Assembly (NCBI GenBank): GCA_965222175.1
Contig: OZ244938.1
Span: 2,356,001 to 2,420,000, forward strand
DNA from: NORP240 sp965222175
GTDB lineage: Bacteria > Pseudomonadota > Gammaproteobacteria > Pseudomonadales > Pseudohongiellaceae
Reading direction: 5' to 3'
DNA: 64,000 bases
Shown here: positions 8,656-17,475 of the stretch, piece by piece
How positions within the stretch are numbered: position 1 is the stretch's first letter
How the letters are laid out: the number at the start of each line of letters is the position of its first letter
Program-made: the position numbers and the translations under genes
The notes under the pieces: model-generated
The model's database searches: none
The model's input: only the letters and a program-made list of their open reading frames with translations
What the model was told of the DNA's origin: nothing

Positions 8656-9675
8656 TTACCGACGGAAAATATCCGCGACATTGTCCGACACCTGCTCGGC
8701 ATCCCGTCGACGGGCGGCGCGCAACATGTTGGCCATGCCATAATTGCCTTCATGGCAGGCGTACTCAAACAGCTGGGCATCCACCAGGGTCAGGGGAATA
8801 ATGGCAGTCAGCCGATCCGTAAAGGTTTCGGGATCCTCGATGGTGAACTGATAGCTGATGGTGCGTGGGCCAACCCGGGTGAAGCGCTCGGTCAGCATCT
8901 TGCTGTTGGAAGAACCATAACCTTCAAAACTCTGGGTGAGTCCATTGAAATTCCGGGTGACCACAACCAGGGTATCGCCATCCCAGAAGCCGCTGGAATC
9001 TCCTGACCACATGGTCAGCTCCTTATCAAGGGGCGGAAGGCTTCGAAGTTTGATGATACGGGCATCGTGAATCATCTCCGTCAGGACAACGATGTGATCA
9101 CGATGTTGAACGATCTGCACATTATTGTTGTACACGCTTGGCATCAGTTGCGGCCCGGCATTGAATCCGACCAGACAGCGTTCGGAAAGGCCCCTGTCTT
9201 CCGGTCCATCGCGGCCGATTCCGCCAACAGCAAACCGTACCGGCCGCTGACTGTCGATGCGCCCTGAACCGCCCGGCAGGTATTCGACGCCGTCAACCAG
9301 TGGTGGTATGCGACCGTTCTCTGGATACACAATATGCGAGGTTCGAACCCTGCCATTGGAACTGATCCGTTCCATCCAGATGGAATCGTTGTAAAATGCC
9401 TCGATGCCCGATGCAGTTCGGGTCACCTCATTCGACCGACCTATACGCAAGGGTGAAACCTTGCTGGCAGCAATTTCGTCGTCAGTAAGAAACTGCCGGG
9501 TCCCGAATTGCTCCGGCCGTTCCATCGGTACACTGGAGGAAAAATTCCACACACCCTGCAGATCCGGCTGTCCCCACTCGGTAAGGGGCACGGTATAGTC
9601 ATCGGCAGCAAGCAGCCGCGGGGCCAGCGACATGCAGACAGCCAGGACAAAGATCGCCAGATTAGCCGGTTTCAT
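8656..9675 (-). CDS. Secreted protein of unknown function (PDLQGVW family)
   Basis: The product is 339 residues. A signal peptide (MKPANLAIFVLAVCMSLAPRLLA) is followed by PDLQGVWNFSSSVPMERP, then RTSHIVYPENGRIPPL, SGFWDGDTLVVVTRNFNG, LTERFTRVGP and YACHEGNYGMANML. These blocks recur in a family of secreted hypothetical proteins in marine gammaproteobacteria and acidobacteria. No function is established and I assign none. An AGGA precedes the ATG at 9675; an upstream ATG at 9735 would put residues ahead of the signal peptide. It is divergent from the TonB-dependent receptor, so the two may share a regulatory region. Confidence 0.75.
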   Translation of the reverse strand: MKPANLAIFVLAVCMSLAPRLLAADDYTVPLTEWGQPDLQGVWNFSSSVPMERPEQFGTRQFLTDDEIAASKVSPLRIGRSNEVTRTASGIEAFYNDSIWMERISSNGRVRTSHIVYPENGRIPPLVDGVEYLPGGSGRIDSQRPVRFAVGGIGRDGPEDRGLSERCLVGFNAGPQLMPSVYNNNVQIVQHRDHIVVLTEMIHDARIIKLRSLPPLDKELTMWSGDSSGFWDGDTLVVVTRNFNGLTQSFEGYGSSNSKMLTERFTRVGPRTISYQFTIEDPETFTDRLTAIIPLTLVDAQLFEYACHEGNYGMANMLRAARRRDAEQVSDNVADIFRR

Positions 9676-10037
9676 CATCTTCCTGATTTTCCCAGGGTGA
9701 TTCAGTGTTACCAAAATAGCGGATTGGCGTGTCAATGCAAAGGGTTACCGGTCGCTTCCCCGATACCACCATGAGATTGTGCTCTCCGGGCAGGTGGTCC
9801 TACCGGGCGTCACTTCATCATAACGCCTCATTACAGCGCCGCTGCCTGCGGTGTTCGCAGAACGTTTGGAAACCTTAAGGAACCCCTGATTAATCAGGGA
9901 AACACTCAGAGGTTCCTTGATCTTGACATTTTGTAACAGGCTGGTGGTTGCTGCGGGCTTTACCAGTACAATCACCGCTGTCACTTTCCGTCACAGTCTT
10001 CCGAAGTACGCTTCGGAACCAGCCCTGGATCCCGGTT
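9676..10037. other. Divergent intergenic region between secreted protein and TonB receptor
   Basis: This is about 360 bp without a gene. It holds the short IS-end-like remnant at 9879-9916. Promoters for both divergent genes are presumably here but no clear -10/-35 pair is visible. Confidence 0.5.
9879..9916. repeat. 38-bp remnant with MITE-type ends
   Basis: ggaacccctgatt at 9879-9891 and cagaggttcc at 9907-9916 are imperfect inverted copies of the ends of the element at 7989-8252. Flanks are TTAA on the left and TTGA on the right, possibly a degraded 4-bp duplication. It looks like an internally deleted copy. Confidence 0.55.
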
Positions 10038-12239
10038 ATGCGCCACACCGCCAGCGAATCTCACCTTCAGTCTTTCGTCATCACTGTCCTGCCGGCCATT
10101 GTCCTGGTCCTGGTGCTTGGTCTTGCCCGGTCACCGCTGGTCCATGCCCAGGACACCAGCGGCGAGGGCACGACGGTTATCTATCCTGCCAGCTATTTCG
10201 ATCAGTGGGTGCCGATTACCGCCCAGGATATGCTCAACCGGATTCCCGGCCTGTCCACCGGTGGTGGTCCCGGAGGCCCCGGCGGCTTTGGTGGTGGCAA
10301 CCCCTCGGCGGGAGGACGTGGCCTGGGCAGCAGCAGCGGCGGCACGGATATTCTCATCGACGGCAAGCGTACGGCGGGCAAGAATGCCCAGGCCGGAGGG
10401 TTGTTGAGTCGCATTCCCTCGGAACAGGTAAGGGAAATCCAGATCATCCGGGGCACCTCCGGTGAACTGGATGTGCGCGGCAGTGGCCAGGTAGTCAACG
10501 TGGTGCTATTTGAGGCGCTGTCATCAAGCAGTGTGTCCTGGCAGGCCAGCGGGACCTATTCCCAGGATCAAACTTTTACGCCAAACGGCTCAGTGGCATT
10601 GAGCGGCCAGCGAGGGAATTTCAACTACCTGCTGAGCCTGCGCAGCAATCCTAACTATACACACACGGAAACATACGAACACAGCATCCTCGCCGATTTT
10701 CTGCCCAACGACACCATCGACGAGGATCGCATCAGTGAGCGGGAGAACAATGAACTCAGCATGAACCTGAGCTACGACATTTCCGCCAATAGCAGTGCAA
10801 GAGTGAACGCTCTCTATGCCGTTCAGGACTCTCCCACCAGGGTGGATCGATTAACCCGCAACCTGCGGACCTCCCCGTCGGATCTGACCATCGAAAAGGA
10901 AGACAATCCCTCGGATCGTGACAATTGGGAGTTTGGCGGTGACTACGAGTACACGCGGGACAACGGGCACCGTTTCAAGCTTCTCGGTATTGCCAATCAG
11001 AACAACCAGAATTCCACCCGCCAGCGATTTGCATTGCAGGATGATGGCCTGTTCCAGAAGAACCTGTACCTGAACACCGACAGTATCACCCAGGAACGCA
11101 TACTGCGCAGTTCCTACACCATGGACGTATTCTCAGACCAGAATATCGAGTTTGGCGTGGAAGGTGCCCAGACTATTCTCGATTCCAGCCTGGTGCTGGG
11201 GCTGCTCAGCAGCACCGGGACGCCCTCGGCCGCTGCCGGTGGCCTGGTACCTCAGAACGTCGCCAATGCCAATTCCCGCGTGGAGGAAATCCGCTACGAA
11301 CCGTTTCTCATCCATAACTGGACTCTCAGTGACAAGATGTCCCTGGAATCCACAATGGTTTACGAAATATCGGAAATTTCCCAGTCCGGTGACGTTACCA
11401 ATAAGCGAAATTTCAGTTTCATGAAACCCAAGTTCGACCTGCGCTACGACCTGACGCCCACGCTGCAACTTCGCGGCACCCTGGAGCGCATCGTCAACCA
11501 ACTGAGTTTTGCCGATTTCGTCGCGTCCAACGACGAGCAGGACAACGACCGTAACACCGTGGCGGGCAACGCCCAGCTGCGCCAGCAGACCCAGTGGCGT
11601 TACAGCTTTAACACCGAATACCGGCTGCCGAACGATGTCGGCGTACTGAACGCGGAACTTTTTTACGCCGACCACCAGGATGTAATCGACCGCATCGACG
11701 TCTCGCCCAGCGCGGAGAATTTGCAGTCCGCCAACGGTAATATAGGCGATGGCAAGGAATACGGGGCAGACCTGTCCGCCAGTATCCGCATGGGCATGAT
11801 AGGCCTGCCCAACCTGCTGGTGTCACCCTCCCTGTTGCTGCAGGATTCCGAGGTAACCGATCCGTTCCTCGGCATTCAGCGGCGATTTCAATCACACATG
11901 CGCGGACAGTTCAGGCTCACAATGCGCCACGACATCCCGCGGTGGCGCATCAACTGGGGTCTGCAGAATTTTGATCGGATCGACGGCGGAATTTTTCGCT
12001 ACGATGTGGACGACATTGAATTCGATGTGGGTGATCCGCGCTACAACCTGTTTGCCGAGTACGTGGACAGCCGCGGCCTCACCTACCGGGCGGATGTGCA
12101 GAACGTCAGCAACAACGTCAGGTGCCGGCGACGAACCCGCTTTGTCGGTAAGATCTCCGCCGGTATTCTCGAAGAGATTGAACAACAGTGCAGCAAGTCC
12201 GGGCTGGATTTCGGTCTACGGGTGAGTGGTACGTTTTAG
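10038..12239 (+). CDS. TonB-dependent outer-membrane receptor
   Basis: The product is 733 residues. A signal peptide (about 1-38, ending VHAQD) is followed by a plug domain: AQDMLNRIPGL near 67, ILIDGKRTAGK near 108, IPSEQVREIQIIRGTSGELDVRGSGQVVNVVL near 127-158. A 22-strand-type barrel follows and ends in phenylalanine (RVSGTF), as expected for Bam-assembled barrels. A glycine-rich insert (STGGGPGGPGGFGGGN) sits inside the plug, which is unusual. The ligand is unknown. The ORF is open from 9948, but the ATG at 10038 places the signal peptide correctly. It is divergent from the secreted PDLQGVW protein. Confidence 0.88.
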   Translation: MRHTASESHLQSFVITVLPAIVLVLVLGLARSPLVHAQDTSGEGTTVIYPASYFDQWVPITAQDMLNRIPGLSTGGGPGGPGGFGGGNPSAGGRGLGSSSGGTDILIDGKRTAGKNAQAGGLLSRIPSEQVREIQIIRGTSGELDVRGSGQVVNVVLFEALSSSSVSWQASGTYSQDQTFTPNGSVALSGQRGNFNYLLSLRSNPNYTHTETYEHSILADFLPNDTIDEDRISERENNELSMNLSYDISANSSARVNALYAVQDSPTRVDRLTRNLRTSPSDLTIEKEDNPSDRDNWEFGGDYEYTRDNGHRFKLLGIANQNNQNSTRQRFALQDDGLFQKNLYLNTDSITQERILRSSYTMDVFSDQNIEFGVEGAQTILDSSLVLGLLSSTGTPSAAAGGLVPQNVANANSRVEEIRYEPFLIHNWTLSDKMSLESTMVYEISEISQSGDVTNKRNFSFMKPKFDLRYDLTPTLQLRGTLERIVNQLSFADFVASNDEQDNDRNTVAGNAQLRQQTQWRYSFNTEYRLPNDVGVLNAELFYADHQDVIDRIDVSPSAENLQSANGNIGDGKEYGADLSASIRMGMIGLPNLLVSPSLLLQDSEVTDPFLGIQRRFQSHMRGQFRLTMRHDIPRWRINWGLQNFDRIDGGIFRYDVDDIEFDVGDPRYNLFAEYVDSRGLTYRADVQNVSNNVRCRRRTRFVGKISAGILEEIEQQCSKSGLDFGLRVSGTF

Positions 12240-12862
12240 GCCGGCAATGTGCACCGCCCGTCGATGGCCGGTATTCCAGTGGCGTCAACATATTAATCGC
12301 GCTACCGTTTGATTTAGTGCTTGCCTGCATGGTTACCAGAGAATTCACATCGCTTATATAACTGGCGGAAAACCCGTAAGGCTTTGAAGGAATGGGAATG
12401 CGGACACTAATAGATTAATAGCTTAAGGTATTTGAGTGTAATGAGCTTTTACTCGTCCAACACCGCGAGAATCATAGTTACGGTAAGGACAGTGATAGCG
12501 GCAGCGGCCTGAATGGACTGGTTATTAAGTTGTCAATTTACAGCTGTACCCTATCTGGTCGTCCCCTATCCGGCCAAAGGTTTCATGCGTCAGATTTTTT
12601 TACAGCAACATCGGCTATCACAGCCTATCTGGTTGAAAGCGTCAAAGATCTTTACAGCCACATCAAAATCTCAACCCGAATAAGCTGGAGAGCCTGCCGT
12701 TACTGGCATGGCATGGCCTTTGCTGTTATTTCCACGAAGCCCTCGTTGAGTCAAGAATCGAAGCTGTGCTTGTTTTAGACTGACCATTTGCACCCTGAAT
12801 TCAGCCTTGGGGCCTTCGATCAATACAGGGTTATAGTTAGGACAAGGACAAGGAATAGTGTA
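12240..12862. other. Gene-poor region upstream of the PEP-CTERM gene
   Basis: This is about 620 bp, more AT-rich than its surroundings. It contains a diverged direct repeat at 12565-12664. ORFs here are short and show no family resemblance. No tRNA or promoter is clear. Confidence 0.5.
12565..12664 (+). repeat. Diverged tandem direct repeat, two units
   Basis: Unit 1 (12565-12612) and unit 2 (12624-12664) share cctatc.gg, then gcgtca, then ttacagc.acatc in the same order. The spacing is slightly altered. A third partial match (ccctatctggtc) lies just upstream. They are non-coding; the origin is not known. Confidence 0.45.
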
Positions 12863-13474
12863 ATGCAGAATACAATTTATTCCCGCGAGATTACTAAAAA
12901 AATGAAAAGTCCAATCTCGCGGATAACGATTTGCCTGGCGCTTCTTGCAGTTTATTTTCCAGTTAATGCGGGGCCGCTTCTGGATTTTTCGTTTTCCTTC
13001 TCCGACTCCGGAGGCACTGTGTCTGGACGTATACTTGGCCTTATGGATGACACGAGCAATCAGGCGGCGCAGCAAGTCATTATCGATAGTTATCCAACGC
13101 CGCCATTTTCAAATGTGGGTGGCGCATTCGGTGGAGAAGCGACGAGTTGGTCGACTGTTGGCGTAAATGATTTTAGCGTGCTCGGCGGCACAATCACTCA
13201 GATGGGGTTCTTCGCTGCGGAAGGAAATCATAAATTTTGGTTATTCACAGCCCCTTTCTTCCCGCCGGACGATCTGAACGCATTGTATCAACTGGAACAA
13301 GACAACAGCGGTGATGGTTGCCTCGATTTGCCCTGTGATTATGTGAGGTCGATTGACAACATTACGATCACGAGTGCCAATGTCCCTGAACCTGGTGTTC
13401 TTGGATTGCTCTCCCTCGGCTTTTTGGGATTAGGTTTGACAAGAATCAGAAAGTCCCTGCAGCGCTCTGCGTAG
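12863..13474 (+). CDS. PEP-CTERM sorting domain protein
   Basis: The product is 203 residues. A signal peptide near residues 14-36 (SRITICLALLAVYFPVNAG) is followed by a short beta-rich domain, LLDFSFSFSDSGGTVSGRI. The C-terminal PEP-CTERM signal is VPEPGVLGLLSLGFLGLGLTRIRKS: VPEP, a hydrophobic helix and a basic end. Such proteins are processed by exosortase and usually exported with exopolysaccharide. No exosortase is in this window. AAGGA eight bases before the ATG at 12863 fixes the start; ATG 12902 is an alternative. A transposase scrap follows. Confidence 0.82.
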   Translation: MQNTIYSREITKKMKSPISRITICLALLAVYFPVNAGPLLDFSFSFSDSGGTVSGRILGLMDDTSNQAAQQVIIDSYPTPPFSNVGGAFGGEATSWSTVGVNDFSVLGGTITQMGFFAAEGNHKFWLFTAPFFPPDDLNALYQLEQDNSGDGCLDLPCDYVRSIDNITITSANVPEPGVLGLLSLGFLGLGLTRIRKSLQRSA

Positions 13475-13497
13475 TGAGACAAAACGAACATTCTCCC

Positions 13498-13728
13498 CTA
13501 CAGCGACCCACTTTCCGATACCCAAGATTCAGCTATCGCCAGATCTTTTACGACGGTCCGGCGTTCTACACCAGGACTTACAATCTGACGGATGAACTGA
13601 AGTATAAGAATGGCTACATGGGTGGTGCCTTTGCGAAACGGCGTTTTCAGTTCATAGCGTACCTTGCGGCCTTTCGAAGTGACCAAAGCGTCAAAAATTG
13701 CCTTCACGATGGATGAGAAACATCTCAT
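13498..13728 (-). pseudogene. Fragment of an IS91-like (Y2-type) transposase
   Basis: The translated block RKVRYELKTPFRKGTTHVAILILQFI resembles the conserved stretch of IS91-family transposases, typically YxLKTPYRDGTTHVxxxPLxFIxRLAALVP. The matching part is only about 30 residues and has no catalytic tyrosines. What follows (VSPGVERRTVVKDL) does not match, so it is a broken remnant at best. The assignment comes from memory of the motif. Confidence 0.4.
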
Positions 13729-13858
13729 TACTTGCCCACTTCATTGCTGTAAAATCTTCGCCCCGCGTAAAAATTCCTACATCTGATTGCAGCCAACAGA
13801 AGACACTGACAGGCTGCTAATTCGAATGTCAGGATTCTACAGCCAATCAATAGTTATC

Positions 13859-14695
13859 TCAGATGCGCTCCAAAATAATGACGAGATAACTGGTATAGGA
13901 CCGCTTAATGCAAACCTGTAGAGCAGTACCCCCGGCAAGATTCTGCCAGTAAGTGCCTGGGACCGGCAGACGGGTCAGGTAGCTCATCATAAACAGAAGC
14001 GGCTTGGGAAACTGACGTACGTATGCCGACAGGTCGACCACTTCCACGATTCGGAATCCCTGTCTGTCAGCCAGAGACAGAAAATCCGCCCGGCTAAGCA
14101 GTTGATTGATTTGCCAGCCATGCCTGAATTGCTTAATCCAGGCATCCGCTTCACGCGACGGGGTTGGATTGACAAAGTCATCGCAGATCACGAGCCGGCC
14201 GCCCGGCAACAGGTTTTCCCGTGCCTTGCTCAGGAATTGATCGGGATGTTGGCAATGCACAAAAGATTCAATGGCACATGCCGCATGCTGCTTTATCGGC
14301 ACCGTGAAAGACTCAAAACTGCCAGTGACAAATTCCACGTGCTCTCCACAACCCAGCGCCCGTGCCCGCTCTTGTGCCAACTTTACCTGGACTTCACTGA
14401 TACTGATGCCCAACACATCGGCGCCCAGCGCGTGATGCAGCCACGTAGCGGTTCCGCCGACACCGCAACCCAGATCCATTATGCGCAAGGGCTCGGTAAA
14501 GCGATCGGCCAACAGCCGTATCGAGTCAGCCACCCGTATATTCAGCTCTTGGAATGCCTGTTGGCGGTAGGTGACCTCTGGCGCCCAGATGGCTCTGTGA
14601 ATGGCTGCCACATCGCCACTACCGCCAAAACGCAGAAATTTGCGGGTATTGGCATCATAGTAGTCGGCAATATCGGCGTCATCGGCTATGGGCAT
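13859..14695 (-). CDS. Class I SAM-dependent methyltransferase
   Basis: The product is 278 residues. Motif I RIMDLGCGVGGTATWL is near 71-86, DVLGISISEVQVKLAQERA follows, and later LPGGRLVICDDFV. The N-terminus (IADYYDANTRKFLRFGG) and overall layout resemble tocopherol/sarcosine-type small-molecule methyltransferases. The substrate is not inferable. The start is uncertain: the ORF is open to 14794, the ATG at 14695 fits the family but lacks a good ribosome site. It stands alone between a transposase scrap and tRNA-Arg. Confidence 0.75.
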   Translation of the reverse strand: MPIADDADIADYYDANTRKFLRFGGSGDVAAIHRAIWAPEVTYRQQAFQELNIRVADSIRLLADRFTEPLRIMDLGCGVGGTATWLHHALGADVLGISISEVQVKLAQERARALGCGEHVEFVTGSFESFTVPIKQHAACAIESFVHCQHPDQFLSKARENLLPGGRLVICDDFVNPTPSREADAWIKQFRHGWQINQLLSRADFLSLADRQGFRIVEVVDLSAYVRQFPKPLLFMMSYLTRLPVPGTYWQNLAGGTALQVCIKRSYTSYLVIILERI

Positions 14696-14779
14696 AGGCA
14701 AGCTATTCGGGGATTTGATTAAGCTGCATCGAGTGGTCTTTGTGTCTTCTTTATTGCGGGATATCCAAGGCAGATCCTG

Positions 14780-14795
14780 GGAACCTCTGATCAAT
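14780..14795 (+). repeat. Single IS/MITE-end-like sequence
   Basis: ggaacctctgatcaat matches the outer 12 bases of the 7989-8252 element ends. No inverted partner is visible nearby, so this is a solo end or chance. Confidence 0.3.
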
Positions 14796-14861
14796 TATAT
14801 TAGGAAAATATCAGGAAAAGCCAAGCATCCAGTACCCACGAACAATACAGCCTGGTCGATA

Positions 14862-14938
14862 TGGTACGCCCGGCAGGACTTGAACCTGCAACCCTCGGCT
14901 TAGAAGGCCGATGCTCTATCCGGTTGAGCTACGGGCGC
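14862..14938 (-). tRNA. tRNA-Arg (anticodon TCT)
   Basis: A full cloverleaf reads on the minus strand. The acceptor arm is GCGCCCG with CGGGCGT, the discriminator is A, and CCA is encoded. The anticodon stem TCGGC/GCCGA holds the loop CTTCTAA, so the anticodon is TCT. The T loop is GTTCAAG. Confidence 0.95.
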
Positions 14939-15125
14939 GCAAGAAAACTATCTGGTCTACTACGGAAGTCGGGCTCCCGGACTGTTAAATTAAATCGCAT
15001 CTCTTTTTATCGGCCGATGCTTCGTCCAGCCAGCGGCATCCGGTCGCGCGGTATTGTACACGAAAAGCAATTGGCATCCATGTCGGGGCTGCTGGCAGGA
15101 CGGCTGTCGGCAATATTCATGGGAA

Positions 15126-15419
15126 CTACAGCGGCCGCTTGTCGCGATCATCACCGTAGGTATGATGGGAATGAGGCACACCGCCGCATTTTACGCCGGT
15201 GTACATCCCTGCCAGAAAGAGCGAAAGTCCTCGCCTGAATCGACGCAGAAACCCGCTTCCTGAGGCGACGTCATCCGGCTGTTCACCGACATTGATCTGG
15301 GCAATTTCAATCCGGGCGCCGTCCACCGTGGGAACTTTGTCCTCGTCCGGGCGATGGGTATCAACCCTATCGCTGCTCGCTGATTGCGCCTCAGTGGCTT
15401 GCGCTGAGTCTCGGGTCAT
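15126..15419 (-). CDS. Small protein of unknown function
   Basis: The product is 97 residues. AGGAGG five bases before the ATG is one of the strongest ribosome sites in the window, which argues this is real. The N-terminal half is polar and acidic (SSDRVDTHRPDEDKVPTVDG). The C-terminal half has GFLRRFRRGLSLFLAGMYTGVKCGG, a basic then hydrophobic stretch that could sit at a membrane. The tail is HHTYGDDRDKR. I recognise no family. Its upstream region coincides with the palindromic repeat at 15444-15528, which may influence expression. Confidence 0.55.
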   Translation of the reverse strand: MTRDSAQATEAQSASSDRVDTHRPDEDKVPTVDGARIEIAQINVGEQPDDVASGSGFLRRFRRGLSLFLAGMYTGVKCGGVPHSHHTYGDDRDKRPL

Positions 15420-15443
15420 TGAAGCCTCCTGTTTTTGCTCATC

Positions 15444-15528
15444 ATAAAAGGGGTCAGAGTAAAAATACAATGCAGTCTTACTTGACCATCCATTTGGTGG
15501 ACTGATTTTTACCCTGCACCCCTTTTAT
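15444..15528. repeat. 85-bp inverted-repeat element with GGGGTCAGAGTAAAAAT ends
   Basis: ataaaaggggtcagagtaaa at the left (15444-15466) is matched inverted at 15505-15528 with few differences. Similar ggggtcagagtaaaat palindromes are scattered in many proteobacterial genomes, often near IS200/RAYT-type elements. No ORF lies inside. Confidence 0.65.
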
Positions 15529-15637
15529 CCTGGAAAATTGCCCGCAGACATTGAGGCACCAGCCGCGAAGGGACAGGTAACTGCTGAAAGTCGTGGGTCA
15601 GCCACGCCATGACAAGCAAAATACTCGGTGAGAGGAG

Positions 15638-15662
15638 ATAAATGGGGTCTGACCCCGTTTAT
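15638..15662. repeat. Short palindrome ataaatggggtctgacccc...
   Basis: This near-perfect 25-bp palindrome is centred on ggggtctgacccc. It shares the ggggtc core with the 15444-15528 element about 110 bp away, so it is probably a solo end of the same family. Confidence 0.5.
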
Positions 15663-15755
15663 ATTGCCAGTGACAACTGACTGGAGACGGGGTTGCGACG
15701 ATATTTCGCAACATCCTCGAGGCGGCCGGGAGATTTCCCTGAAAACCGCGATAAA

Positions 15756-15832
15756 TGGGGTGACCGATGGGGCTCGAACCCACGACAACCGGAGTCACAG
15801 TCCGGGGCTCTACCAACTGAGCTACGGTCACC
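15756..15832 (-). tRNA. tRNA-His (anticodon GTG)
   Basis: The anticodon stem CCGGA/TCCGG holds the loop CTGTGAC, giving GTG. The extra 5' G (G-1) faces C73, the tRNA-His identity pair, and is included. CCA is encoded. Confidence 0.95.
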
Positions 15833-15848
15833 ATCAAACAGGATTGAC

Positions 15849-15925
15849 TGGTCGGGGTAGAGAGATTTGAACTCCCGACATCTTGCTCCCAAAGCAAGCG
15901 CGCTACCAGACTGCGCTATACCCCG
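15849..15925 (-). tRNA. tRNA-Pro (anticodon TGG)
   Basis: The acceptor CGGGGTA pairs with TACCCCG, the discriminator is A and CCA is encoded. The anticodon loop TTTGGGA in the stem CTTGC/GCAAG gives TGG. It lies 16 bp from tRNA-His and is probably cotranscribed with it. Confidence 0.95.
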
Positions 15926-16057
15926 ACTGGGTACATCATTTTTCAAGAGGCAGGGATAATACTCATGAGACCCCTGCCCGTCAATGTTTGTTTCAGCGGC
16001 TTGCCGGGCTTGGAGGGGCCGTAGGCACAGCCCTGAGAGCCCGGAGTGCTATCGTGA

Positions 16058-17461
16058 TCAGCGTTCGATTCGCCAGCTGCTGCCGTCAGCCGAATCCTCC
16101 ACCACCACGTTGAGCCGGCTCAGCTCGTCCCTGATGGCGTCGGCCCGGTCCCAGTCTTTGGACGCCCGTGCCGCCCGGCGTTCCACCAGCAGGGATTCGA
16201 TGTAGTCTGCGTCGACTTCATTCCCGACCGTGCCCTGCAGGAAGTCAGCCGGCGGAGCCTGCAGGATACCTAGGGTACCACCCAGGCGCACCAGCAGTTC
16301 AGCCAGCTGGGCAGCCTGTTCGGGATTGTCCGCCTTGCGACGATTGATCTCCCGGGCAATATCAAACAGCACCTTGATGCCTTCGGCGGTATTGAAATCA
16401 TCGTCCATGGCGGCATGATAGGCCCGCTCAAAACGACTGTTCACCAGGGATTTCACGCCGTCCAGCTGTATATCCTTAAGCGCGGAATAGAGCCGTTCAA
16501 GGGAACTGGCCGCCTGTTTCAGGTTCTGTTCCGAGTAGTTGATGGGGCTGCGATAGTGGCTGGACACCAGCAGGTACCTCACCACTTCCGCATCGTAATT
16601 CTTCAATACTTCGCGGATGGTAAAGAAATTTCCCAGGGACTTTGACATTTTCTCGTCGTCAACGCGAAGCGGCCCGTTATGCATCCAGATATTGGCAAAT
16701 TTGCAGTTGGTGGCGGCCTCGGACTGGGCAATTTCGTTTTCATGGTGCGGAAACATCAAATCCGAGCCACCCCCATGGATGTCGAAATGTTCCCCGAGGC
16801 AGCTGGTGGACATGGCCGAACACTCGATATGCCAGCCCGGGCGTCCATAGCCCCAGGGAGAGTCCCAGCCAGCCTCACCATCGGCAGAAGCCTTCCACAG
16901 GGCAAAGTCCCGGGGATCCCGCTTCAGCTCCCCTACTTCCACCCTGGCACCGGCCAGCAGGTCTTCCGGGTTTTTCTTGGAAAGCGCGCCATAGTCGGGA
17001 AAGCTGTCCACGGCGAAGTAGACATCACCATTCCCGGCACGATAGGCACAGTCGCGCGCTATCAGGGTCTCTATCATGGCGATGATTTCCGGAATATGTT
17101 CCGTGGCCCGGGGTTCGATATCCGGGGGCCGGATGGCAAGGGCCCGCTCGTCCTCGTGCATGGCGTCGATGAACCTGGCGGTGAGGTCCGAGAACAGCTC
17201 ACCGTTTTCCCGGGCACGGGCCAGTATCTTGTCGTCGATATCGGTAATATTCCGCACGTAGGTGACGTCAAACCCGCGGGCCCGAAGATAGCGGACCACG
17301 ACATCGAAGGCCACCAGCATCCGGGCGTGACCCAGGTGGCTGTAGTCATAGGTGGTTATTCCACAGACATAGATACGCAGCTTGCCAGGTTCGATTGGCT
17401 GCAGGATTTCTTTCTGCTGTGAAAGCGTGTTGTAAATCTTGATTTCGACGTTCTTGAGCAT
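16058..17461 (-). CDS. cysS: Cysteine--tRNA ligase
   Basis: This cytosolic class I synthetase charges tRNA-Cys. It has 467 residues (E. coli 461). The HIGH motif HLGH is at 42-45 and Cys33 is the first zinc ligand (VCGITTYDYSHLGHAR). The KMSKS loop DEKMSKSLGNF is near 268-278. An anticodon-binding C-terminus ends in a DALR-like helical region (SKDWDRADAIRDELSRLNVVVED). It lies 14 bp downstream of glnS on the same strand, so an operon is likely. The ORF is open further upstream, but MLKNVEIKIYNTL is the family start. Confidence 0.97.
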   Translation of the reverse strand: MLKNVEIKIYNTLSQQKEILQPIEPGKLRIYVCGITTYDYSHLGHARMLVAFDVVVRYLRARGFDVTYVRNITDIDDKILARARENGELFSDLTARFIDAMHEDERALAIRPPDIEPRATEHIPEIIAMIETLIARDCAYRAGNGDVYFAVDSFPDYGALSKKNPEDLLAGARVEVGELKRDPRDFALWKASADGEAGWDSPWGYGRPGWHIECSAMSTSCLGEHFDIHGGGSDLMFPHHENEIAQSEAATNCKFANIWMHNGPLRVDDEKMSKSLGNFFTIREVLKNYDAEVVRYLLVSSHYRSPINYSEQNLKQAASSLERLYSALKDIQLDGVKSLVNSRFERAYHAAMDDDFNTAEGIKVLFDIAREINRRKADNPEQAAQLAELLVRLGGTLGILQAPPADFLQGTVGNEVDADYIESLLVERRAARASKDWDRADAIRDELSRLNVVVEDSADGSSWRIER

Positions 17462-17475
17462 CGGTCTGACCGTTG

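Noticed and set aside
13474..13716. 80-residue ORF directly after the PEP-CTERM gene
   Set aside because: It lacks a ribosome site and covers the transposase-like fragment on the other strand, which explains the sequence better.
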